Under the pieces are notes generated by a model. It searched no databases. It had not been told where the DNA came from and saw only the letters and a list, made by a program, of their open reading frames with translations. Of a DNA stretch of 64,000 nt, positions 31,868 to 42,800 are shown in pieces (the stretch's first letter is position 1; each line of letters opens with the position of its first letter). This DNA comes from Microbispora oryzae (GTDB lineage Bacteria; Actinomycetota; Actinomycetes; Streptosporangiales; Streptosporangiaceae), in the NCBI RefSeq assembly GCF_017896165.1, contig NZ_JAFCNB010000019.1, positions 1 through 64,000 on the forward strand, written 5' to 3'. The position numbers and the translations under genes are program-made.

Positions 31868-34800
31868 CCGTGCATCAGGACTCGATGTTCTACATCCCCG
31901 GGGCTGCCGCCGGCATCACACAGTGGAAGGTGGAGACTCTTCAGCTGGTCAACTGGGGCGGGTTCACCGGCCATACCAGCGTGCCGTTCTCGCCCACCTC
32001 GACGCTGCTGTCGGGGGCGTCCGGCACGGGCAAGTCCACACTCCTGGACGCCTACATCGCCGTGATGATGGACTCCTCGGTGCCGTTCAACGGCGCCTCC
32101 AACGACGCGACCGTCGGCCGTGCCCGCAGCCCGGACCAGCGCAGCCTGCTGTCCTACCTACGCGGCAAGAAGGACATCGGGCGGGACCGCGCCACCGGGG
32201 AACTCGCCGACCAGGTGTTGCGGGGACAGAACAGCGCCACATGGGGCGCGATCGCGCTGACGTTCATCGATGACAGGCAGCGGCGCTACACCGTCGCGCG
32301 GCTGTACTACGTGCCGCGCTCGGCGGCGCGCGACAGCGACCTGGTCCGCAAAATGTGCACGATCGACGGCGCCATCGACCTGCGTGCCCTGGAACGGTTC
32401 GCTGCCGACAAGTTCGATCGGCGTTCGGTGACCGCGGCGTTCCCGAACCTGAGCATGCACGATACATACAGCGCGTTCTCGCAGGCGTTCTTCACCCGCC
32501 TGGGCATCGGCGTCGGCGGCGACGGCGCCCGGGCGCTGCGGCTGCTGGCCCGTATCCAAGCCGGCCACCAGGTCAGCTCCGTCAACGATCTGTACACCGC
32601 CATGGTGCTGGAGTCGCCCGGCACCTATGCCGCAGCGGATGCGGCGCTGAAGCACTTCGGCGACCTGGAGGACGCCCATAGAGCGATGGCCACCGAGGAG
32701 GCCAAGGCCAGCGTCCTGCAGCCGATTCAGGAGCTGAACGACATCCGTGAAGCCGAGTTGGCCAAAGCCCGGCTCGTCGACGGCTTCGGCATCCACATCA
32801 TGTCTGGTGATTCCCCGTTCGGGCTGTGGAAGCTCACGTGCGAGGAGAAGCTGCTGGAGACGGCCGAGACCACAAACCGCATCCTGCACGGCGAAGCCCA
32901 GACCGACAAAGCCACTGCGGAGAACTCGCGCATCGAGCTCACCGGCCGCAAGACCAACTTGGAGGCCGACCTGAGCGGTAACGAGGCCAACGCCACGATC
33001 ACCGGCCTGGATCGAGCCATCGAGCAACTCGGACAGGATCTCGAGGCTGCCCGGTCACGGCGGAAGACCTTCGACACCAACACGCAGCGCCTACACCTGG
33101 CGCTGTCGGGGGAATCCGATTTCGCCGACGCGCAGGCCGCTGCCACAGCATTCCTGGACGGCTACGAAGACGCCGCGAAGGTCGCTCGCGAGGAGCGAGA
33201 CGCGATCAGAGACGAGGCCCGCGAGCCGCTGGGGCTCAAACGTGAACTGCTCGAGGAACAACGGTCCCTGTCCGGCCGCGCCGGCCGTATGGACCCCAAG
33301 CTTCACGCGATCCGCATGCAGATCGCCGAAGAAACCGGCATCGATGCCGAGATGCTGCCGTTCGTCGGCGAACTCATCGACGTCCCCGCCGATCAGCAAG
33401 GTTGGCGCAAAGCCATCGAGACCACCTTGTTCGGACTGGCCAGGGTGATGCTCGTCGACGCGGATCGGCTGGACCATGTCTCGAAGATCATCGACCCGCT
33501 GCGGCTGCGAGGGCGGATCAGCTTCGAAGGCGTCGACCTGGCTGCCGCGGCACGGCCACGTACCCGGCAGCCCGACCGGATCTCGGGGAAACTCGAATAC
33601 AAAGACTCCCCGTTCACCGCGTGGGTCCAGAATCGCCTCGCCGCCGACAACACCGACGCTTTGTGCGTGGACGGTCCGGAAGGGCTGCGCGGCCCCGGCC
33701 TTCGCGTCACCGCAAGCGGCCAGACCCGATCAGGCACCTCCGGCGCCCACGGTGAACGAGGTGCCCCTAACGTCATCGGCTTCACCAACACCGAACGCCT
33801 CGCCGAGATCGCCGAAGACCTCGGGGAGATCGAGAAGATCCTGGCCTGTCATGATCGAAAGCTGTCTGATGCCGACCGGAGGATCGATGCACTGGCCGAG
33901 GATCGAGTGGCCCATGGCCACGTCCTGGCTGTCGCCCGCTTCAGAGACATCGACCCCGACGGCATCGAGAACGACATCCGGGCCAAGCAGCAGCTGCGTG
34001 ATCACATCCTCGAAGGCGACGACACGCTGCGTAAACTCCGCGCCGACCTGGAAGGCGTTGAGCGGGAACTGGGGGTGGCGAACAGGGCCTACTACAGTGC
34101 CGACGCCCGAATGACAGAGCTCGACGAGGCGTGGAACGAGCTGGTCGAGCGGAAAGACGCCGTCACCGGCGCCATCGACCGGATCAACGCCCAGCAGGCG
34201 GTCGCCCTTACCGACGAGCAGACCGCCTACCTGAACACAGAGTTCGCCGAGGTCGCCACTGCCGACGATCTCGACGGCTTCGCGACCGGCGTCAAACGCC
34301 TCGAAAAGCGCCTGGCCGCATCCGCCGAGGACGCCCGAGCCAAGGCACGGCAGGCCACCCAGGGCCTGGAGACGGTGTTCCGCCACTACCAGCACAACTG
34401 GAACGACCCGAACCTGTCCGACTCCATCGATGACTACCCCTCCTACCGCAAGATCCTCGACGGGATCCTGACCACCGGACTGCACAAACGCCGCGAGGAG
34501 TGGACCAGGCGCCTGACCGACTGGTCCGGCCAGGACCTCGTCCCGCTCGCCGGAGCATTCGGCAACGCCATCGACGAGATCATCGACCGGCTCACGCCCA
34601 TCAACACCATCCTGGCAGGGCTGCCCTTCGGCGCACGCCGCGAGCGACTCAAGATCGAACTTCGGGTCCTGAACCGCGACGACATCACCAAGTTCAAACG
34701 CGAACTCAACGCTCTGGCGCGCCTGAACGTCGACGGCATGACCGACAGCCACGTCCAAGCCGCCTTCGCCCGGCTTCAGGAATTCATGAAGCAGATCCGC

Positions 34801-35274
34801 CCTGAGGGGCGGGGTAAGAACAGCCGTGACTACTTCCTGGACGTCCGCAAGCACATCAACGTCACCGCCGTCGCCTACGATGCCGAAGGCCGCGAGCGTG
34901 CCACCTTCGACAGAATCGGCGGAAAGTCCGGAGGCGAGGCCCAGGAACTGGTCGCGTTCATTGTTGGGGCCGCGCTGCGCTTCCAACTCGGCGACGACGA
35001 GAACGTCCGGCCCCGCTACGCCCCGGTGTTCCTCGATGAAGGGTTCGTCAAAGCTGACAGCGAGTTCACCGGCCGCTCCGTCGATGCGTGGAAGGGCCTG
35101 GGATTCCAGCTCATCATCGGGGCGCCGTTCGACAAGTTCACCTCGCTGGAGCCTCACGCCGACCGCGTCCTGCTGATGGTCAAGAGCCCCAAGGGCTACT
35201 CGTCGGTCAACGCGATCGAACCGGGTCGGCAGATCCCCGCCCAGCAGACCTCTGACGATGAGGGGCCGACGTGA
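31864..35274 (+). CDS. jetC: Wadjet JetC (SMC/MukB-like ATPase)
   Basis: 1136 residues from GTG at 31864. The Walker A is GASGTGKS (residues 51-58) after LVNWGGFTGHTSVPF. Long coiled-coil segments run through roughly 300-480 and 640-830 around a hinge. The C-terminal signature is GGKSGGEAQELVAF, and PVFLDEGFVKADSEFTGR is the Walker B/D-loop. Motor subunit that extrudes DNA loops in the JetABC complex. Overlaps jetD by four bases (GTGA). Confidence 0.94.
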   Translation: MTVHQDSMFYIPGAAAGITQWKVETLQLVNWGGFTGHTSVPFSPTSTLLSGASGTGKSTLLDAYIAVMMDSSVPFNGASNDATVGRARSPDQRSLLSYLRGKKDIGRDRATGELADQVLRGQNSATWGAIALTFIDDRQRRYTVARLYYVPRSAARDSDLVRKMCTIDGAIDLRALERFAADKFDRRSVTAAFPNLSMHDTYSAFSQAFFTRLGIGVGGDGARALRLLARIQAGHQVSSVNDLYTAMVLESPGTYAAADAALKHFGDLEDAHRAMATEEAKASVLQPIQELNDIREAELAKARLVDGFGIHIMSGDSPFGLWKLTCEEKLLETAETTNRILHGEAQTDKATAENSRIELTGRKTNLEADLSGNEANATITGLDRAIEQLGQDLEAARSRRKTFDTNTQRLHLALSGESDFADAQAAATAFLDGYEDAAKVAREERDAIRDEAREPLGLKRELLEEQRSLSGRAGRMDPKLHAIRMQIAEETGIDAEMLPFVGELIDVPADQQGWRKAIETTLFGLARVMLVDADRLDHVSKIIDPLRLRGRISFEGVDLAAAARPRTRQPDRISGKLEYKDSPFTAWVQNRLAADNTDALCVDGPEGLRGPGLRVTASGQTRSGTSGAHGERGAPNVIGFTNTERLAEIAEDLGEIEKILACHDRKLSDADRRIDALAEDRVAHGHVLAVARFRDIDPDGIENDIRAKQQLRDHILEGDDTLRKLRADLEGVERELGVANRAYYSADARMTELDEAWNELVERKDAVTGAIDRINAQQAVALTDEQTAYLNTEFAEVATADDLDGFATGVKRLEKRLAASAEDARAKARQATQGLETVFRHYQHNWNDPNLSDSIDDYPSYRKILDGILTTGLHKRREEWTRRLTDWSGQDLVPLAGAFGNAIDEIIDRLTPINTILAGLPFGARRERLKIELRVLNRDDITKFKRELNALARLNVDGMTDSHVQAAFARLQEFMKQIRPEGRGKNSRDYFLDVRKHINVTAVAYDAEGRERATFDRIGGKSGGEAQELVAFIVGAALRFQLGDDENVRPRYAPVFLDEGFVKADSEFTGRSVDAWKGLGFQLIIGAPFDKFTSLEPHADRVLLMVKSPKGYSSVNAIEPGRQIPAQQTSDDEGPT

Positions 35275-36485
35275 AGACTCCGGATCAGGTTGTCGCCGAT
35301 GTCTCACGAAGGCTGGAGAGCACCTGGCACGACCAGGCCGTCGAAGCCGGCCAGGCGTGGCCGCACAAGTTCCCACTGAGCGTGCCCGACAAGAAGGACG
35401 CGCTGGAAAGCGAATGGCAGAAGATCATTCACCCGCTGATCCGCACCTGGCGCGACTGGGCCGCGCAACACCCCGCCCGACTGCACACCGCATCGCGGCA
35501 GGTTTTCACCACCGTCCAAGCCATCCCCAGCCACTTGGAGATCTGCACCGCCGACGATGCCGCCGTCGTCGTTGGCGGCGACTGGGCCGAACGACTCGAA
35601 CGCGGCCGACACCGAGCAGCGTTGCTCGCCGATGTCTTCCCCGCCGCGCCCGAACCACAACGCATCATCCGCGCCGCGGACGGCTACACCGACACCGACT
35701 TCGCCCTGCTGCTGGAAGTCGCCACTTGGATCACGCGCAACGACGCCTCCGGATACACCCCACGGCAGGTCCCCATCCCCGGCATCCACGCCAAATGGCT
35801 CAACACCCACCAGCCACTGATCCTGAACCTCGCAGGCCGGGAAACCCTCGGCCTGCTGCCGGCCCACCCCTCACGGATCCACTTCACCTACCTCGACCCC
35901 GGCCACCGCGCGACCGGCGGGCGCCGCCACGACAGCGCGACCGTCGGCGACACGTTCGCGCCGGCGTACCAGCCGGACATCGTGATCGTCTCCGAGAACA
36001 AGGACACCGCGATCCACTTCCCGCCGCTACCTGGTGGCATCGCCGTGGAGGGGGACGGGTTCGGCGGCAAAGCTGCAGCGGCCTTCAGCTGGCTCACCAA
36101 CGCACGCCACCTGTTGTATTGGGGCGATATCGACGCCTACGGCTTCGAGATCCTCAACGGCTGGCGCGACGACGGAGTCCTGGCCACCAGCATCCTCATG
36201 GACCAGGCCACCTACGACGCTTACGAGCCCTTCGGCACCAACACCGCCCGCAATGGCAAACCACTACAGCCCGGGGTCCCCAAACCCTTGCCACACCTGA
36301 CCAACGCCGAGCGGGCGCTGTATCAGCGCTTGCTGGACCCGGCGCTGCAGGGTCACCGGCGAATCGAGCAGGAACGCATTTCCTTGAGCGTTGCAAACGC
36401 AGCGGTACAGTCGGCCATCAGGGACTCTTGTAGAGGGCGTTTTGGGGCGTCTCGTGAGCCGAAGTCGCCTATGTCTGCTGACTGA
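35271..36485 (+). CDS. jetD: Wadjet JetD (TOPRIM nuclease), 3' end altered by an IS
   Basis: 404 residues from GTG at 35271. An N-terminal DUF3322 region (PLSVPDKKDALESEW) precedes the C-terminal TOPRIM domain of DUF2220: Glu242 in VIVSENKD, and Asp286-Ile-Asp288 in YWGDIDAYGFEIL, the metal-binding pair. It is the nuclease that cuts plasmid DNA held by JetABC. The family-like end is RRIEQERISLSVANAAV; the last 20 or so residues (from SCRGRF on) are encoded by the left end of an inserted IS remnant, so the native last residues may be lost. Confidence 0.9.
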   Translation: MKTPDQVVADVSRRLESTWHDQAVEAGQAWPHKFPLSVPDKKDALESEWQKIIHPLIRTWRDWAAQHPARLHTASRQVFTTVQAIPSHLEICTADDAAVVVGGDWAERLERGRHRAALLADVFPAAPEPQRIIRAADGYTDTDFALLLEVATWITRNDASGYTPRQVPIPGIHAKWLNTHQPLILNLAGRETLGLLPAHPSRIHFTYLDPGHRATGGRRHDSATVGDTFAPAYQPDIVIVSENKDTAIHFPPLPGGIAVEGDGFGGKAAAAFSWLTNARHLLYWGDIDAYGFEILNGWRDDGVLATSILMDQATYDAYEPFGTNTARNGKPLQPGVPKPLPHLTNAERALYQRLLDPALQGHRRIEQERISLSVANAAVQSAIRDSCRGRFGASREPKSPMSAD

Positions 36486-36719
36486 TGCGTGCGGCATCTG
36501 CATAACTGGGGGCGCAAACCCGCTGGATCATCGAACACACCCTTGGATGGCTGATGCTGCACCGCAGGCTCGCCCGCGATTACGAGACTTTGCCCGCAAG
36601 CTCCGAAGCTGTGATCCACATAGCGATGATCGACATCGTCAGCAAGCGCGTAACCGGCGAAACTACACCAACCTGGAGAGGGACGTACTAGGACGAAAAG
36701 CTCAAATCAAACGCCCTCT
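36432..36719 (+). mobile_element. Internally deleted IS5-family element
   Basis: 288-bp remnant bounded by 11-bp inverted repeats: AGAGGGCGTTT at 36432-36442 and AAACGCCCTCT at 36709-36719. Between them lies only the end of a transposase. The left repeat is inside the jetD reading frame; the right one supplies the last codons of the nuclease gene ending at 36702. Target duplication not clear. Family inferred from the transposase fragment. Confidence 0.78.
36512..36691 (+). pseudogene. IS5-type transposase C-terminal fragment
   Basis: The frame reads RWIIEHTLGWLMLHRRLARD, then YETLPASSEAVIHIAMIDIV and a stop at 36689-36691, 17 bases before the right inverted repeat. This is the conserved end of IS5-family DDE transposases (RWxxERTxxWL, then RLARDYE), containing the final catalytic Glu (in IIEHT). 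The DDE part upstream is missing. Confidence 0.82.
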
Positions 36720-39700
36720 CAGAGCTACTCTGACGCTATACGCTGGGTCCGTAGCCAATTGCCCACGCACTGTAGGATGTGTTGTTTCAGGCTGTTGGGC
36801 CAAAGCGTGGGCGAGTGCGCGGCGAACGCGTACGTCGTGATCGGCGGCCAGGCGGTTGCCCAGATGTGCTGGATCCGCGAAGTTAACCCACAAGGTTGCT
36901 GCAAGGCTCCGGATGGCCCATCCTTGGCTGGCGAGGAAGGCGAGATCGTCCTTGATGGTGTCGCCGAGGTACTGCAGAGCTCGGGTGGGCCAGTAGTCGG
37001 ATTCTTCACCAAGCAGCGAGTATGCCAGGCGCCGCACGCACGCTCGTTGATTATCGTCTTCGGCAAATGCGGCCGCGAGCAGGACGGCCTGACCGCGGCT
37101 GTCGCGCGGTGTCCCGTTCATGCGGAAGCCGCCAAGTTTGTGGGTGAACTGCTCGTTGAATTTGTCGTGCTCCGAGGGTGTGGGAGAAGTTGCCAGCCGA
37201 ACCGCGGTGTCGAAGAACTCCTCTCGCTCGGACTGATCAATGTGGCGACTGAGGTTTGCGGCAGCGACGAGGTACTCGCCCCGATCGCTCGAACTGAGAT
37301 AGGGGTCGTCGGCTCGTACGAGGAGTTCGGCCACAACCGCCTCGACCGCATCGGAGGGGAGATGACGAACGAGCAGCGAGTCGCTGATCGCGTTCGTTCC
37401 AACGGAGTAGACGCCGTCCGTGTGGATGAGCGGCGTGGTGAGTCTTGCCAATGCTTCAGCGGTGACGCTGGCGTTGAACTCTTTGGGGTCCTCGAACGAT
37501 AGCGTTTCGCTTGCCCAGCGGTTACCTGCTCCAGCAAGGGCGGTGAGAGTTTCGTGGGCGAGTTGCCGATTCTTATCGATCGCGTCGAGGGTCGTGCTGT
37601 TGCGAGCTCCTTGAGAACGGCCGAGCAAACTTGCGAGGTGCGGGACGGCGCGCGCCGCGAGTGACGGGTGGGTGATTGCGATCTTGGCTAGAACAAGGGC
37701 TTCGTCCTCGTCGTGATACCGGTAGTGGTTCTCTTCCACAGGCGGCTGCTTCTCGAAGTGGCTCAGTGCCTTGTTCGCGTGATCGGCATCGAGGCGGTCA
37801 GCGATTCCAGCCAGGGCCTTGACCGCATTGTTGTATCTGGACGTGGCGAATGCCCGTAGGTCTGGTCTGCTCCCCGTCTCGGCGGCCGCCAACTCACCGA
37901 GGAGATGGTCGGACACCGTGTCGACGAAGTCGTCGGGTATGAGATCCGCTTGCGTGGCGAGCAGTCGATAGACTGTGCCGACCGTCCAGTAATTTGGTGC
38001 GGCCAGGTCGTCGAGGACGTCGATGAACTCGCGAGGCAGAGCTTTGCCGAGGGCCTCGATAGCCTTGATCGCGCCCGCTCGGGCGAGATGGCGGGCAGCC
38101 AGTGCCGGCTCGTCTGATTCGATGAGAATCGTGGCGAGCGCGCGTCGGGCGCGCTCCTCGCCGACCCAGTCGCCGACGGTGACAGCGTCACGCAGTGCTC
38201 GTTGAGCCGATATCGCCGCGGACCGGAGCTTCTGATCGCTCAGGGCCGCCAATGCGTCCTCGTATGCGCCATCGGCAGCGGGCACGATTGGGGAGGAGGT
38301 CCCCATTCCGCGGATCGCTGTTTGCAGGGGCAAGAGATCGTCGCTGGTGAAGGGGTTCCAGTGCGTACGGAACCCTCGACGACTGAAAATCCATGTTGAG
38401 GCCTCGCCCCATTGCCGGGCTAGCGTTGCGTACCCCGAAGCTTCCTCCCATGCGAGATCGGCCTCCTGGAACTTTTCACGCAGGGCGCAGTGGCGTGCGT
38501 AGCGCGCCGTCACCAGCCCGAGCAGATCGTGTCCGAGTTGCAACCTGCGTGCATCGGTGAGCAATTCGGACCAGTCGCCGGTGGCTTCGGCAAGAATCAA
38601 CCTAGATCGAGTACGGAGGACCCGGTCGATTGACGAGATTCCTGAAAGCTCCGTGAACACCGGAACGGCCCTAGAGAGCCAATATTGGTCATCATTTGAC
38701 AGCGCTGTCTCACCGGCGAGCAACGCGAGCCGGACTTGGTCGGCGGAATCCCCAATTCGCAGACTACCGACGTCGGGAACGTAAGCGACGGGGTTCAGGT
38801 AAAGACCGATCGCGACCTTGCCGACCCGCCGGTAGAGCTCTACCTGCTCGTTCTGTTCCGCGAGTTTCGATAGTTCCTCCAGTCGAGACTGGGTAATCCG
38901 CGCGGTCGCGGATAGTCCTTGATCGAGCGCAGCCCAGAAGTCGTCGAGTACGTAGCGTGCCGCCTCCCCGGCCCGGCCGACGCTCGCGAGCAAGCGAATT
39001 CGGTCCTTGTCGTACTGCGCTGCATGTGGTCCGAATCCGGCGTCCCGCAGTTTGGCTTGCCCTGCCTCGATGAGCAAGAGTGCTTGTCCCGGATCGCTCG
39101 TCGTCACCGCGTCATCGAAGTACTGTTGCGCGCCGGTGGCAACTTCGGGAGTACGCGCGATTGCTTCTCGAATGGCAACGACCTCGGCGGCGGGCACGCT
39201 GGGCACGTTGAGCTTGAACGGGAGGCAGAATGCCTCGGCGGTCGGCATTCCGAAGAACTCGATGACGATCTCGGGTCTTCCCCTGAGGAGGTAAGACAAT
39301 CGCTGCGCGTCCCACAGCTCCAGGCTGATCGGTTGAAGTGTCTTGCTCTGCTCGCAGAGCTCTTCCATCGCTCCGGTACGCCGGACTGTACTAGCCACGC
39401 CGATGATGAGACGGTCGACCAAAAAGGGACGCTCTGTTGTGCGGAACTTCTTGACGGCGGCCCTGATTTCTACCGCTCCAAACTTTGTGTACTTCTTGCT
39501 TTGAAGTGCCACCCCGATGCCATCCGGCGCTAGCGCAACAATGTCGAGCCCATACTGAGCCTGGCCACGATCGCCGTAAATCTGAGCATGACGTAGCCCT
39601 TCGACATCGTGCATGACACGCCATTGGAGGCGCTCGAAGTCCTCCCATGACAGTGCGGTGAACGGGAGAATCTCGAGCTTCCCGATCACCGGAGCGGGGG

Positions 39701-39800
39701 CTGGAGCCGACGGCGCGCCGTTGAGCGATGACCCGAGCGGCAGGGGGCGCCACTCCGTCAAGGTGTCACCTCGAACTCCCGTATGAGATTGAGCCGCCAA
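36702..39800 (-). CDS. Mrr-type nuclease fused to long helical repeats
   Basis: Up to 1032 residues. The outermost start is a TTG at 39800; a TTG at 39761 has a better site (GAGGTGA) and may be the real one. Residues about 45-165 form a PD-(D/E)XK restriction domain of Mrr type: SWEDFERLQW, GLDIVAL with Asp86, then VALQSKKY with Gln100 and Lys102 (the QxK variant). The remaining 850 residues are all-helical: TPR-like to about 560, HEAT-like at the end (VRVRRALAHAL). I see no Walker A, so it is not an Avs/STAND protein. The final residues (LRGRLI) are encoded by the IS right end. Follows the YhaN-like gene by about 40-80 bases; likely defence effector, inferred. Confidence 0.75.
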   Translation of the reverse strand: MAAQSHTGVRGDTLTEWRPLPLGSSLNGAPSAPAPAPVIGKLEILPFTALSWEDFERLQWRVMHDVEGLRHAQIYGDRGQAQYGLDIVALAPDGIGVALQSKKYTKFGAVEIRAAVKKFRTTERPFLVDRLIIGVASTVRRTGAMEELCEQSKTLQPISLELWDAQRLSYLLRGRPEIVIEFFGMPTAEAFCLPFKLNVPSVPAAEVVAIREAIARTPEVATGAQQYFDDAVTTSDPGQALLLIEAGQAKLRDAGFGPHAAQYDKDRIRLLASVGRAGEAARYVLDDFWAALDQGLSATARITQSRLEELSKLAEQNEQVELYRRVGKVAIGLYLNPVAYVPDVGSLRIGDSADQVRLALLAGETALSNDDQYWLSRAVPVFTELSGISSIDRVLRTRSRLILAEATGDWSELLTDARRLQLGHDLLGLVTARYARHCALREKFQEADLAWEEASGYATLARQWGEASTWIFSRRGFRTHWNPFTSDDLLPLQTAIRGMGTSSPIVPAADGAYEDALAALSDQKLRSAAISAQRALRDAVTVGDWVGEERARRALATILIESDEPALAARHLARAGAIKAIEALGKALPREFIDVLDDLAAPNYWTVGTVYRLLATQADLIPDDFVDTVSDHLLGELAAAETGSRPDLRAFATSRYNNAVKALAGIADRLDADHANKALSHFEKQPPVEENHYRYHDEDEALVLAKIAITHPSLAARAVPHLASLLGRSQGARNSTTLDAIDKNRQLAHETLTALAGAGNRWASETLSFEDPKEFNASVTAEALARLTTPLIHTDGVYSVGTNAISDSLLVRHLPSDAVEAVVAELLVRADDPYLSSSDRGEYLVAAANLSRHIDQSEREEFFDTAVRLATSPTPSEHDKFNEQFTHKLGGFRMNGTPRDSRGQAVLLAAAFAEDDNQRACVRRLAYSLLGEESDYWPTRALQYLGDTIKDDLAFLASQGWAIRSLAATLWVNFADPAHLGNRLAADHDVRVRRALAHALAQQPETTHPTVRGQLATDPAYSVRVALRGRLI

Positions 39801-39840
39801 TTGGCCATCGCTGGCGGGCTCGTGTTCCCACCTGTCGAAG

Positions 39841-42800
39841 TCAGCGTGGCAGGAGATGGACGTGGACGCGGTCTGGCGGAAGCTCCTTCACGGCGGTGGC
39901 CACGACGTGCTGGTGGTGGGTGAAGACGATGACTTGGAATCGGCCGGCCAGGTCGTTCAGCACGCGCAACCCTGCGGCTGTCCGCTCCTCATCGAACGTT
40001 ATGAAGATATCGTCCACGGCGAAGGGCAGGGCGTTTCCTGCGTCCGCGTGGCGTTCCAGCGTTGCCAGGCGAAGCGCGAGGTAGAGCTGGTCACGTGTGC
40101 CCTCGCTGAGCTCAGCGCCTGCCAAGAGGGCTCCATCGTGCGCTTTGGCGAGAATACTTGGGCGCTCCTCATCCGAGAGCTCCAATCCCGTGTACCGATC
40201 GCAGGTCAGTACGCGGAAGACTTCGGCCGCCCGTGCCAGGACTGGGGCCTGGTCGGCGTTCCGATAGTCTTCCATGCAGGTGAGGATGGCGCGGCGGGCG
40301 ACTTCGAGGCGGAGGTATTCCTCTGCATCGTCAGCTAGTTCTGCGCAGATCTGCGCGATATCGGCTGCTACTCTGGCCGCGTCTGGCGAACCGTTCAAGC
40401 GTCCCAGGTCCTGGCGCTTCTCGGCGGCCCGTTCGGTCCACTGCGATTTATGTTCTTCCAGCTTGCCAATCTCATCACGGAGTTCAGCTAGCTCGGCTTC
40501 TACTTCAGCGTCGGATGTGACGGCGGCTTGTTGGCTCAAGGCGCGCAATTCCTCCCCCTGAGGCAGGGCCTCCTTCAGAGTAGCTAGCTTCGCCAAGTCC
40601 TCCTTCACTCTGCTCGCTCGTTCCACCGACAGCTCCAGGTCCGCGGCAGAAGAAACGCCGAGCTTCACAATGAAATCGTCCAGGAAGCTTTGGATTTTAA
40701 TAACGCTGGCGTTCGCCTCGGCGATCTGAGCCGTAAGCTCGCGCTGTTGATCAATGAGCTGTTCCCGCAGTTCGCCCGCTCGCCGTTGTTCCGTCAATGC
40801 CTGAGCCAGCGGCTCAACCACCAGGTGCCATACAGCAGGGCTGGAGGGAAGGTCATGTCCACAGGCGCGTGCTGTGGCGTCCAGCAGATCCCTGAACTCA
40901 GCGATTCGCAAGTTATCTTGGCGTGCCGTGCGGTCAGCCTCGTCGGCTTCGTCGACGTTCTGCGCTACCTGTCCAAGGCGTTCCAAATCAGCTAGGGCGG
41001 TGTCAGCGTCGCGGTCGGTTGGTAGGCCGACGCGCTGCAAGAACTTCTCCCACTCCCGCTCATGGTCTGCCGCTGTCTGCTTCGCCGCTGCCAGTGAAAC
41101 CTCTGCCTCAGCGAGGTTGGCCTCGGCATTTTTCAACGTAGCCTCTGATGCGGCACGTATGTCAGCGATCCTGCGATGCTCCTCGAGACGGTCCTGCGCC
41201 ACCTCCACGAGCTCTAGCAGCCTACTCAGATCAGTGGTTTCGCCTGGCAACAGCTCTGGATCGGAGCTGGGCATTCGAAGGAGCTTACGCAATCTGGCCG
41301 AGTGCTCTTCGATTCTCCGCTGCTGATGGGTCAGGGAGACATGCGTGTCTTGTAGTTCCTGAGCGAAGGCCCGAAGTTGATCGATCTGGTCCAGGACATG
41401 AGATCCTTCGATCATCGTCGGCGTTTTGGCAGGGTAGGTGTTCCACAACGCTTCCCAGCTCCGCTGAGCATCGGCTTCGGCGGTGTCCAGAACCTCCAGT
41501 CGGGTCTGGTACCCGGGGATCGTATCCTCGAGTTCGGCGATCTCGCGCTCCAGAGCCATGCGGTCTGCGACCTTCTTGGCGTGTTGAATCATGGCGTCGG
41601 CGGTCCGGTCCGCTTGCTCGATGGCTGAAAGTGCCGACGCCTTCTGAGTCGGGTCCTCCAACAGTCGTGTGATCAGTTCATCGCGCCGGCCCCGAATCTC
41701 ATCCAGCTCCCTGCGAGTCGGGGGCGCGTCGTTGGCGATGAACCGAGCCAGCTTTCGTCGGCGAGAATCCAGGCTCTGCTGGTCTTTGTCGCGATCCTTG
41801 AGGAGGTCGCGCCTGGCCTGCTCAAGCTCATGCGTCTTGGCCGTGGCCTCCTCGATCTGCTGCCAAGTCGGTACGCGCATTACCAGAGCCTCAGCGGGTG
41901 CAAGATCGGGAAGTCCGAGGAGTTTCAGAAGCTGCCCGAAGCGTTTAGCCGTCTGCTCCGCCGTCGTCTCGGTCTCGACAAATGTGGACAACAGATCGTC
42001 GGGAACGGCGTTATGAGCTGTGCGGAGCTCTGACGCATCCTCCGGAAGCGGGAGTTCACTCAACTCCTTGTCACCCTGCTCCCGCTTATGCCGCCACCTG
42101 TCCACTGTTTCGGCCGCCCGCCGACAGTCATCGGCCACAGTGCGACCGCGATCTCGCAGACCACGCGCCTGTTCTACCAATGCCCGCGGAATGCGGAACA
42201 GACGAACGTCGGCGAGCGAAGCCTCCGGATGCACCATGCGAAGCCGCCGCTCTGCCTGCTCGCGAATCCGAGCCGCCTCGCCGGACGAACGGACCTGACG
42301 CTCCACTGCGTCCTGAATAGCAGCCAATTCCTTGACCAAGCGGTCGATCGCGTCGGCGTGCCGTAGCACCCGCTCATCGAGCTCGATCTCCGAAAGCTGC
42401 CTTTCGAGGCTCTCAAGGCGCACGTGGTGGGCTCGCAGTTCTGCGGCGAACTCTCTCTGCTCACCGAGCAGCTCGGGCAGCTTCTCACGGATGTTGCTGG
42501 GCGCGATCACGCCTTCCGCTTCTATCCCGGCGATCCGTTGGCTCAGGTCACTCTGCTGCGCGAGCATCGGCAGCATGGTGCTCAACCGCTCCAGCTCGGT
42601 CAGGCGGCGCTTCTTCTCTCGAAGGACTGCCTCGACGGTGGCCAGTTCCCTCTCAGCTTCGGCCACCGCCCGGTCCGCCTCGCGGTAATCCTGGGGGCGC
42701 AGGACAGCGAGATGAAGGCTCTGCCGGGCACCCTTCAGCTGCGTCAGGTTTGCATTGATGAGTGGCTTTTGCCCGCCTTTTAGGTAGAGGTCGCGCTGGC

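Noticed and set aside
33730..35376. 548-codon open frame on the minus strand
   Set aside because: Antisense of jetC; composition typical of a shadow frame.
36702..39800. Avs-type (STAND NTPase) defence protein
   Set aside because: The N-terminal nuclease and helical repeats fit that architecture, but no Walker A or STAND motifs are visible in the whole protein.
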